A stretch of DNA of 23,242 nt from Chara braunii (Eukaryota; Streptophyta; Charophyceae; Charales; Characeae), in assembly GCA_003427395.1 (NCBI GenBank), contig BFEA01000620.1:217229-240470 (forward strand), read 5' to 3'. Every line of letters begins with the position of its first letter. Position 1 is the first letter of the stretch. The translations under genes and the position numbers were made by a program. Below are positions 16,647 through 23,242 of the stretch, piece after piece. The notes beneath the pieces are model-generated. The model made no database searches. It was not told the DNA's origin and saw only the letters and a list, made by a program, of their open reading frames with translations.

Positions 16647-16905
16647 TATCGCACAGAGAATCTTGAAATTCAATTTGGAATGGTTAGGGGATGCATCAGG
16701 GGAGAAACTGGGGAGGGTGGTTTGGCCAGTAGGGGAAGGGGATCAGGTGACCTTTAAGCGAGACTACCAGATCACCTTCCACAATTGGTTTGATATCCAG
16801 CCAGGAGCTTCTTTGAGATCACCTGAGTTTTTCTTTGACCGTTTTCCCCCCTCTGCACTGTCTCTAGTGGATCTAGGATGGTTTGGGGGGGAAGAAGGAG
16901 GATAG
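16647..16905 (+). pseudogene. C-terminal remnant of LINE ORF2
   Basis: Frame 1 reads QRILKFNLEWLG, LGRVVW, DYQITFHNW, FPPSALSLVDLGWFGG. This aligns with QRIQDFCKSWLGG, IGRVEW, DYKLLFNDW and FPPSANSLVGLSWYGG at the end of the full-length ORF2. It ends in TAG at 16903-16905. The frame was never a gene of its own; it is the part of ORF2 retained after 5' truncation during reverse transcription. Confidence 0.88.
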
Positions 16906-17140
16906 ATGGTTTTATTAGATAGGTGGGAGATTATGGCAATAGATGCTAGGTTAATCACTTTGTTCTGGCGGTCATTTTTGTATGACTGAAGAGGCATCTG
17001 GAGTCTCTATGACTAGAACTACACCTCACTTGGATATGGGTTTTTTTGGATCGATACTATGTTCACTCAAGTTATATGTAAGGGACACTGGACCCGTTTT
17101 CCAGCAGGTGCTGCTCCCCACCAATAGATAGGAGCCACCC

Positions 17141-17190
17141 CGATAGTAGGTAGGAGGGTATGCTTTTATCAGCCCTCCTATCTGCTGTCG
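17141..17190 (+). other. Terminal stem-loop of the LINE 3' UTR
   Basis: An 18-bp stem (17141-17158 with 17173-17190; three G-U pairs) encloses the 14-nt loop TATGCTTTTATCAG. The loop equals the full-length LINE's TCTGCTCTTATCAG at 12 of 14 positions, while the stem sequences differ by several compensatory changes. It lies 12 nt upstream of the poly-A. Confidence 0.7.
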
Positions 17191-17218
17191 TGGTTTTGTT
17201 TTAAAAAAAAAAAAAAAA

Positions 17219-17234
17219 AGATCGCCATACATCA
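17219..17234. repeat. Right target-site duplication of truncated LINE
   Basis: AGATCGCCATACATCA, the partner of 16631-16646. Confidence 0.85.
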
Positions 17235-17335
17235 ACAGCAGACTCAGCAGAGCTCCGTCCCACCATGCGGCACGTGATAGAAAGCTCAGCATCCAGAAAA
17301 CTCAACGCTGTCGGTGGGACCAGACCCCAGTGCTA

Positions 17336-17384
17336 TTCTTTTCTTTTTCTTTTTCTTTCTTTTTCTTTTTCTTTTTCTTTTTCT
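17336..17384. repeat. (TTTTTC)n pyrimidine repeat
   Basis: About eight units of CTTTTT with small variants. Simple sequence. Confidence 0.9.
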
Positions 17385-17464
17385 TGACAATCTGTCCTTT
17401 TCTCTCAATCAACACATTTTCTTTCTGGGCAAAAAAAAAAGAGGGACGAAAAAAAGAAAAAGGG

Positions 17465-17590
17465 TTGGTGGCGGCGCTGGCGGGGCGGCACCAGGGCGGT
17501 GGCAGGCGCGGCACCTGGGGTGGCGGCAGGGATGGCGGCGGGGACTGTGGGGATGGCGGCGGGGACGGCGGTGGAGGCACCGAAGCCAAC
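17465..17590. repeat. GGC/GGN-rich trinucleotide tract
   Basis: A run of GGCGG, GGTGG and GATGGCGGCGGGG strings gives open frames on both strands (Gly/Arg-rich on plus, Pro-rich on minus). These are composition artefacts unless a Gly-rich exon is present, which cannot be decided from the sequence. Confidence 0.7.
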
Positions 17591-17627
17591 ATGAAACCTC
17601 TCCTCAGTAGGTTGAGGTCTCCGCGCT

Positions 17628-18230
17628 ATGGTTGATGACTTGATGCCTGGTGAAAAGTGCCATAGCCCCACCTCCTCCTTGATTGGGGGAGAGAGCACCT
17701 TTTTGACAGGGACTATGGCATCCTCTCAGCCCTGCACGAATGGGATCCATCAATTACACCAAGTACACCAATCACCAACTACACTATCATGCGGCGCTCG
17801 AAGGACTATGGGGAGGATGGCAGCAGCATCAGCACAAGCAGTGGGAGTGCTGTGATGGCGGTGGGAGTGCTGTCTACAACTCCAATGGAACAGCGTGACT
17901 TGCCAGACCTGGTCGAAACAATGAAGAGTATCTGGCTGAGGTTTTGGCTTAATACACTCACTAAATCTCAGAGGAGCAGGCTCAGCAGGGGAGAATGCAA
18001 CACAGAACTATTGGAGAAGGCGTTGCTGCGCACAGTGGGAGAGCTTGCAGCAACAGCGGGAGCTTGTCCGCAGTTCCAAGAGCGCCAGTACTAGTTCCGT
18101 CATGACTACGTGTTTCATATTTCGGGCTGCTCTGAATCTGTCCATAGTTCACCTTGGAGAGAATGTGAACGGATGTGGCATATTGGAATTAATGTGCTCG
18201 TTATTTGTCCCTGTTCGTAGGTTAGACTGA
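17628..18230 (+). other. Possible fragment of a Gly/Ser-rich coding sequence
   Basis: Overlapping plus-strand frames (17628-17855, 17789-18094, 18045-18230) include a GSSISTSSGSA string and, in another frame, GGGSAVYNSNGT. The sequence CTCAGAGGAGCAGGCTCAG at about 17967 resembles the intron-end/exon-start at 19393-19412. It may be a decayed member of the exon-like repeats at 19393-20060. No recognisable domain. Confidence 0.25.
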
Positions 18231-18299
18231 GTCTGGTCTATGATGGTCTCTTTATTGATTTTAACTATTGGTTTTGTTTATGAATGGAAGAAGGGCGCT

Positions 18300-18742
18300 T
18301 GATTGCGCGCATGTAGAGATAGGACTTCTTCTGCTCTCTCATGGGATAGAGTGAAATAGCGAGGTAGGTCGTTCTCTCATTTTGTGTTGCGCTGTATTTC
18401 TCCATTATGATAGCCTTAGGGCACATTCATGAATGTTGCAAATTTGAATCCCGTGCTCTTGATTTACCCCTGCCCCTAGGATAGATTCATTGATTTTTCA
18501 CTTTTGAAAGATTGTTTTTTGGGCTGCAGGTCTGCGGGACGTCTGGCGCGTCTCTTCACCTGTCTGCCTGCCGGCAGCCTAAGTACTGTTGGAGCGAGAA
18601 TGGTGGATTCAGAATATGCTCTGTGATGGCAATAAAAGCAGTCACAAACGTTTTTTGCCTGGCAGTGCGTGAAGTGGCCACTTGTGGACTGCCCTCTATT
18701 ACTGTTTTTTACCTCCTTTCTGTTGTGACGTGTTTTCTGGTT

Positions 18743-18799
<57 letters not shown>

Positions 18800-19165
18800 T
18801 AGAAATGGGACTCGATGCTCTCTTCTTGCATATTTCTGCACCTCTCTTCCTGCATATAGTGACATCACGGGATATTTTAATTTTAATTCGTGGGATATTT
18901 TAATTTTAATTTGTCTGCTCTTTACTGCGCCCTGTTTATGCCTTTGGGATAGACTTTAGGGGGCATTCATGACTGTGGGAAATTTGAAATGCGGTGGTCT
19001 TTACTTACCCCTACCCGTAGGATAGATTTATTGAATTTTCACATGTCGAAATGGGACCTGCTGTTCTCTTCCTACATAGTTCTGTTCCTCTATATTTCAA
19101 TTGGTCTGCTCTTTACTTCGGCCCGTCCATGCCTTTGGGATATATTCATTGATGTAGTGGTACTC
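18300..19165 (+). repeat. Diverged tandem repeat array
   Basis: Three related stretches are seen. CATTCATGAATGTTGCAAAT at 18424 matches CATTCATGACTGTGGGAAAT at 18964, and both continue to TACCCCT-CCC-TAGGATAGATT. GTAGAAATGGGACTCGATGC at 18799 matches GTCGAAATGGGACCTGCTGT near 19044. GTCTGCTCTTTACT followed by ATGCCTTTGGGATA occurs at 18913 and 19104. Spacings of about 190, 245 and 540 bp show partial, interrupted units. A 22-bp tandem duplication (GGGATATTTTAATTTTAATT) lies at about 18868-18912. Confidence 0.6.
18746..18797. repeat. (GA)26 microsatellite
   Basis: Uninterrupted GA dinucleotides. Because they are open in two frames, they create false ORFs. Confidence 0.97.
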
Positions 19166-19392
19166 TTGCTCTCCTATTGCCTACATAGTGGCATCCTACT
19201 TGACTGAGGTGAGCAGTTAACATGTCCTTTGAGATGTAGACTAGGAGATATAGTTGGCACGCTGTCATGCACCTGGTCGTAGATGTGAACTAGTACATGT
19301 AGACTAGTATACGAAGAGCCTTTCGCCATAGCTCTGGGCCAGATCCATCGATCCCGTGCTCTCAAGTTGGTCCTACTCATTCTTCACTTTAG

Positions 19393-20060
19393 ATCTCACA
19401 GAGTGGCTCAGGGGAAACTCTTGGAACTACTACCGGTAGTAGCGGTGCCACCTGGACCAGTGAGAGCGCAACGAGGGGTGGTGGGAACGCTACTGGTCAG
19501 GCGGTAAGTGAGAACTGGTGAAGAGCAAACTTGAGTTGTTCCCATTGTGATCAATATGCTATCATAATGAAGGTCCAAGGGAGCGTGGTGGGAAACCCGT
19601 CATGGCAGCTCGGGCTCTTTACAGGGTGTTTGGAAAGCTGTAATGAGAGAGTAGACCTGATGGAGAAGAGGGATTTTGTTGGGGTCCTGGAGATGATCTA
19701 GCTGGCACATGACTTTGTCTTGGCTCCCAGGTCTTTAACAGTAGATTTGGTCTTGTGGATCAGATATCGATCTTCAAGTTGGTGTTTTGCTTTTCTGAGT
19801 GCTGTTAACGCTTTCGAAAAACACATTCTTTGGAATCTACTCACGATAACCCGATAAGGTAGTATGGGTACCGGCACTACGGAGGCAGTGTGAGTGATAC
19901 CAGCAGTGGTGGGAACGCTCCTTGCTTGTAGTTAGCATAAATAGGGTAGGAAGCAAACTTGAACTGTATCCATAGTGATCTTGGTCCGTTGATTGATATT
20001 GTCACTGAAGATCCAGAGGTGCGTGGTGGGAAACCCGTCTTGGCAGTTCAGGCTTTCTTG
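19393..20060 (+). repeat. Two exon-like units in a ~430-bp direct duplication
   Basis: Unit 1 has an acceptor-like TTTAG at 19388-19392, an open Gly/Ser/Thr-rich stretch (SGSGETLGTTTGSSGATWT and on to NATGQA) and a strong donor-like GCGGTAAGTGAG at about 19501. Downstream, AGCAAACTTGAGTTG at 19523 and GTGGTGGGAAACCCGTC at 19586 recur as AGCAAACTTGAACTG at 19953 and GTGGTGGGAAACCCGTC at 20023. The matching Gly/Ser segment of unit 2 (about 19860-19930) is broken by stops. This fits a tandemly duplicated exon plus intron of an unidentified protein, now partly decayed. Confidence 0.4.
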
Positions 20061-20355
20061 AGTATACAGATCCGTACTTGGTCTCTTTTCTGTAAGATCT
20101 TGAAGCGAAGCTGGGTAAGGCTCCCAGACAGAATAGCAGGAGAGACCTGGAATATGAATTCTTCAGTAGTTCTTGGCTGTTTTGCTCCCTTTATACTTGT
20201 TTCCTAAAAGTTTTGCTCCAGTTGCTCACTATCTTTGAAGTTGCAGACCATGGCATGCTGGACCCAGTTTCCAGCACAAGCTTCACTACCGGGTTGAGAT
20301 GTTGAGGGATTCCCGGACTCATTCAATTACTTTTATAATATAAGCTGCGACTTGC

Positions 20356-20359
<4 letters not shown>
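20061..20359. other. Unassigned spacer
   Basis: No coding region, RNA gene or repeat was recognised. Confidence 0.4.

Positions 20360-20396
<37 letters not shown>
20360..20396. repeat. Poly-A run (37 nt)
   Basis: This is a long, pure A run and a likely retroposon tail. The preceding sequence (CTTGCTATT) does not match the LINE or SINE tails of this window, so the owner is unknown. Confidence 0.9.
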
Positions 20397-20399
<3 letters not shown>

Positions 20400-20605
20400 G
20401 GTTGTAACTGCACATCACGGTCATGGAGTTGTGTACCGGACGGGATTTTTACGTCCAGATTCAGTCTGAGAGCCGTAGTGTGAATACTCCAGCCTTGCAG
20501 GGGTCCTGAGCTGTTCTCACAACAACTTTTTCAACTCATCATTGGACGTCATTGCTCCCTGATACAGAAGGGGCGGTTGTATTTGGGACCAGATACGTCC
20601 AGGAA

Positions 20606-20724
20606 ATCCCTTCTTTTTCTTTTTTCTTTTTGTTGGGAAGCATTACCATTTATTTCCAAATCGTAGGAAAATGAGGCCGGGGACCTCACAATTCGACCCA
20701 GAGTTATCCTTCCAGACCCTGGGC
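20606..20724 (-). mobile_element. SINE-like tail (family B), minus strand
   Basis: On the minus strand, GGGTCGAATTGTGAGGTCCC then CGGCCTC is followed by about 50 bp and an A-rich tract (T-rich on plus at 20606-20632). This has the same order as at 15069-15175. It ends upstream in an 18-bp string shared, inverted, with 20995-21012. Confidence 0.5.
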
Positions 20725-20994
20725 GGGCCGAATCTGCCCCGCAGGAGTGGACACTTGCGGTGCACAAGTCTCGGGAGAGACCTCACCGCCACACTGCGCT
20801 CTCCACAAAGGCCCGGTCTTTTCTGACAAATTGGAGACTGCCCCCTTCGAGAGCGCAGTGCGCTGATGAGGCCTCTCGAACGGTTCTTCTCGTCTTCCCG
20901 AGTTAGAGACTGCTCCTGATTCCTGAACATTTTTCCGTTCTCGGGATAAGCGTGGCGAGCCCCTAAACCAAACCTTTTCAATTCTACTAAAATA
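20725..20994. other. Spacer between inverted 18-mers
   Basis: A minus-strand frame of 112 codons (20643-20981) runs through it but has no recognised domain. Near the right end, TTCTACTAAAAT followed by TAGCCCAG resembles a branch point plus splice acceptor directly before the coding stretch at 20996. Confidence 0.35.
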
Positions 20995-20995
20995 G

Positions 20996-21803
20996 CCCAG
21001 GGTCTGGAAGGACCTTCGGGACGAGGCTGCTCGTTTACGACATCAGAATGCTGAGTTTCGGAAGGCTATGGAATCTAAGTTGGAGAAACTTACCTTGGAG
21101 AACGAGGTGCTGAAGAAGAAGGTTAGCGAGCATGCAGTTTTTGCCCCGCTTAGGTCGGGTTCTAAACGGAGAGCTGGTGTATTGGGGAGTGGAGAGTCAG
21201 AACCATCACCGGCTAGGTTGCACCCAGCAGTGGAACTTGTGAGCGAGGTCCAAACTTTGAAGTCGGCCTATAAGAAGATCTTGGAGGACAACGAAGCTAT
21301 CCAAGCGGAGGTGTGACTGTTGAAGGAGATGAAGGCACGGGCGCAGGCTGAAACTATTCAGTTACGTAAGATTCGGTAAGAAGTTGACTGGAAAAACGCC
21401 CTGTCCTTCCCGATCCAACCTTCGGGCTTCTTTTGAAGCGGCGGCGGATTCGGAGGAAGACGATGATGATGATGTGGTACATTTGACTCGGAACGTGAAG
21501 GCATCTTCAGCTAAGGGGCAAGCTTCAAGAATGGTGGTGTTTGAGAAGAACGCGCGACGTGAGCTCCGGGGACTACGAAAAAATCAAATCATGAAGACTA
21601 AGTCTTGTGAGGAGGAGAGAGTGGAGTTTGCGACTATTAAACAAGCGATTGATTGTATCGTTCAGAAACGGCTCTATAATGAGTTTAAGACAGATGGCGG
21701 TGATGATGACCCTAAGAGTGAGGATCTGGTGGGCGATGGCACTGCAGGCAAGGCGGGGGGTAATCCCGAAGGGGGCAATGTGCGGGTTGTGTCGGATTCT
21801 TAG
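20996..21803 (+). pseudogene. Coiled-coil / acidic / basic-helix protein, probable element-encoded (disrupted)
   Basis: The open frame begins just after a stop at 20993 and an AG that may be a splice acceptor. It reads PRVWKDLRDEAARLRHQNAE, then a Leu/Lys/Glu-rich coiled coil with an ATG at 21068 (MESKLEKLTLENEVLKKKV). In-frame TGA at 21314 and TAA near 21378 are followed by a frame change into 21384-21803. That part carries an acidic SEEDDDDD stretch and a basic helical segment RRELRGLRKNQIM...TIKQAIDCIV, which loosely suggests a SAP-like DNA-binding helix pair. It precedes the GIY-YIG frame on the same strand by about 95-150 nt, so both probably belong to one mobile element. I do not recognise the protein family. 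Confidence 0.5.
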
Positions 21804-21897
21804 GGATCCTTCCCGAGCGTAAAAACCGTCTGGTCGTGTCTTGCGAGTTGTTCTCGCGTGAGATTGTCGTCTACCTTTCTTCGTGATTCTCGGATAG

Positions 21898-22455
21898 ACT
21901 CTCTTTCGACTGCTTTTTTTAACTCTTGTCTGCTTCGACTCTCTTCCCTGGTTGGCGAAGTTTCGTGATTATATCGGGAATCTGTGTGCGGTGGGTTTTG
22001 ACTTTGCTTCGTGCTCTAGACCGTTGGTGTATGCTATCGTTTCCCCATGGTGTAAACATATCTATATTGGTTCTACTTCCAGGGATCTTCCGACTCTATG
22101 GCGAGAACATGTCTATAGGAGTAGGGAAGGGGGCAAGCTGGTGAGGAACCATAAACTGTATAGATGGCTTCGACGTTTTGGGGTGGAGAATTTTGTGGTT
22201 ATTCCTCTCTATGTCTGCAGTAAGGAAAACGTCTTGTTGATTGAGAGTACTTTGATTCGGATTTTTTCCCCGCACCTCAACACCCGTGGACGAAGAAGAT
22301 TGTCTAAACGCAAAAGGAAAGGTAAACGTGAGCGGGCTAGACTCAGGAGACGGTCGACTAATTATGGCGTTTTGACTGAGGTGAAGGGTTCGAGGAGGCA
22401 TGTTTTAACCTTCGCTCTTCAGCAGTATCCTGTCCATTCTAAAGTTATGCTTTGA
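21898..22455 (+). CDS. GIY-YIG nuclease-domain protein (probable mobile-element fragment)
   Basis: GIY-YIG enzymes cut DNA; the domain occurs in homing endonucleases, repair nucleases and Penelope-like retroelements. The frame is open from 21898 with no good ATG, so the protein probably begins upstream, by splicing or before a frameshift. The domain spans about 22027-22290 and has the expected residues in order: VYAIV (the GIY strand), IYIG (YIG), WREH with catalytic Arg and His, LYRWLRRFG, a Glu in LLIEST, and the closing Asn in LNTRGR. A strongly basic tail follows (SKRKRKGKRERARLRRR), then a stop at 22453-22455. No reverse transcriptase follows. All active-site positions appear intact, which contrasts with the broken frames around it. 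Confidence 0.7.
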   Translation, partial: TLFRLLFLTLVCFDSLPWLAKFRDYIGNLCAVGFDFASCSRPLVYAIVSPWCKHIYIGSTSRDLPTLWREHVYRSREGGKLVRNHKLYRWLRRFGVENFVVIPLYVCSKENVLLIESTLIRIFSPHLNTRGRRRLSKRKRKGKRERARLRRRSTNYGVLTEVKGSRRHVLTFALQQYPVHSKVML

Positions 22456-22747
22456 TAATGGTATTCACAAGATGGTGATTCGATGTCAGGGGGGTGACGT
22501 GCTTTGCGATGGTTGGAAGCTTGTTAAACGCTGCTTTGGCACATCAGTTATTTCTGTAGGGACTGGAACGCTTGAGCTGAAGAAGGCTAAAGAATATTTT
22601 TGCGGTGGGTGTGTCCTTCCTTTCTTGAGCATAAACCTCTTCTCCTCTTCTCTTGTCCATCTCAAGCGGCCTCTGGCTGTATTTCTTTCTAATCCTGTGC
22701 GACGTAAGGACCTCTATTCTTGGACTTTATTCTTGGACTTGGGATGA
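22456..22747 (+). pseudogene. Possible continuation of the GIY-YIG element protein, out of frame
   Basis: Frame 2 (22472-22747) reads GGDVLCDGWKLVKRCFGTSV, TGTLELKKAKEYF and PFLSINLFSSSL, with a protein-like composition, ending LDLG. It is in a different frame from the GIY-YIG stretch, so an indel near 22456 is likely. No RT motifs are visible, and no family is recognised. A 13-bp tandem duplication (TATTCTTGGACTT) lies near its end. Confidence 0.35.
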
Positions 22748-22819
22748 ATTGGTTCTGCGTTACAGCGCTGTGCTTTTCTGATAAACGATCTCGATTTTCC
22801 TTGCGTGCTGTGTTACCGC

Positions 22820-22915
22820 GCGCTGATTGAGCGTGGAGTCGAAGCTCAAATTTTTTAGCTCCGCTCAATCCCGCGCTCAAAAGCGATTGAGCGAGGTTTG
22901 AGCGGGCGCGGGAAT
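22820..22915. repeat. GAGCG/CGCTC inverted-repeat cluster
   Basis: The octamer ATTGAGCG occurs at 22826 and 22886, and its complement CGCTCAAT at 22862. CCCGCGCTCAAA at about 22870 faces TTTGAGCGGGCGCGGG at 22897. Several mutually exclusive hairpins are possible. This GC-rich patch sits abruptly against A/T-rich DNA. Confidence 0.6.
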
Positions 22916-23242
22916 ATTTTTTTCGCCAGGAAAGAATAAGCAAAAAATAAAAATAAAAATAAAAATATAGGGTTGTAGATACTTTGAGATGTAACAAAGA
23001 TTTGCTATATTAAAAAAAAAAAAAAAAATGAAAAAAAAAAAACAATATGAAATGGGTGGGTTTTTCTTTTTTTTCACAGGGATTTGTTTGGGGACAAACA
23101 ATGAACAAAAAAAATAACAAAAAATAGAGGCTTGTAGATCTTTCGGAAACCTATGCACCCTTGTTTTTTATTGTTTTTTTTTTACCTTATATGTATTTTT
23201 TAAAAATAAAAAACTGCAAAACAAGAAAAAAAAAGACACAGA
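22916..23242. repeat. A/T-rich low-complexity DNA with a diverged ~159-bp direct repeat
   Basis: (AAAAAT)n, A-runs and T-runs dominate. ATAGGGTTGTAGATACTTT at 22966 and ATAGAGGCTTGTAGATCTTT at 23124 (ttgtagat at 22973 and 23132) suggest two copies of a unit. No gene. Confidence 0.5.

Larger units (their letters stand above)
16647..17218 (+). mobile_element. 5'-truncated LINE copy, related to the full-length element
   Basis: The copy starts inside ORF2, keeps about 86 codons of its C-terminus, then a 3' UTR of about 300 bp with the conserved module (ACTGGACCCGTTTTCCAGC, GGTGCTGCTCCCCACC, AATAGATAGGAGCC). The terminal stem-loop follows at 17141-17190, and the poly-A at about 17203-17219. The 16-bp target-site duplication (15/16) fixes both ends. 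The copy is diverged from the full-length LINE at the protein level, so it comes from a different lineage of the same family. Confidence 0.88.

Noticed and set aside
17302-17698. Pro-rich and Gly/Arg-rich frames on opposite strands
   Set aside because: They come from the GGN trinucleotide tract and (TTTTTC)n repeat; there is no independent evidence of coding.
18512-18959. Open frames with (RE)n repeats and an (LS)n repeat on the other strand
   Set aside because: They are generated by the (GA)26 microsatellite.

Overview
This is a repeat-dominated piece of a eukaryotic nuclear genome. It holds no intact host gene that I can recognise, no rRNA or tRNA gene, and no CRISPR array. Poly-A-tailed retroposons, plant-type LINE proteins with an ORF2 zf-RVT domain, GT/AG-like splice signals, fold-back elements and a GIY-YIG element point to a large plant or streptophyte-alga genome. 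A charophyte such as Chara braunii would fit, but that is a low-confidence inference from overall style. A Nextera mate-pair junction adapter and 15 scattered N calls show that this is a short-read draft assembly.

Region by region. 1-3421 is a mosaic of a LINE 3'-end fragment, a SINE-like tail, a TTAA-flanked MITE-like element, microsatellites, a duplicated 52-bp hairpin, a ~210-bp fold-back element and two short fragments related to the LINE 3' end. 3422-12885 (minus strand) is a full-length but dead LINE of about 9.46 kb: an ~830-bp 5' leader, a very long ORF1 (8634-12055), a 46-nt gap, ORF2 (3977-8587; APE endonuclease, reverse transcriptase, zf-RVT), and a structured 3' UTR ending in poly-A. 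Its boundaries are given by a 13/15 target-site duplication. They are confirmed by related intact copies, in the same window, of the repeat it landed in ('R'). 12886-14125 holds R repeats in an A-B-A'-B' arrangement, interrupted by another LINE 3' end that carries the adapter artefact.

14126-16630 has a ~46-bp minisatellite, a SINE-like element, a 30-bp direct repeat, another LINE 3' fragment and two fold-back sequences. 16647-17218 is a 5'-truncated plus-strand relative of the LINE, with a 15/16 target-site duplication. 17220-20400 is low-complexity sequence, a diverged tandem array and duplicated exon-like Gly/Ser/Thr-rich segments. 20600-22750 carries a SINE-like tail and the remains of a plus-strand element encoding a coiled-coil/acidic protein and a well-preserved GIY-YIG nuclease domain. 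22820-23242 is a GAGCG-rich hairpin cluster and A/T-rich sequence.

The most informative result is in the LINE family's 3' end. Comparing the full-length and truncated copies shows a terminal stem-loop whose 14-nt loop is conserved (12/14) while the stem bases differ in a compensatory way. This is evidence for a conserved RNA structure next to the poly-A tail, plausibly the site recognised by the element's reverse transcriptase. Shorter copies of the same 3' end stop at or before the base of that stem-loop.
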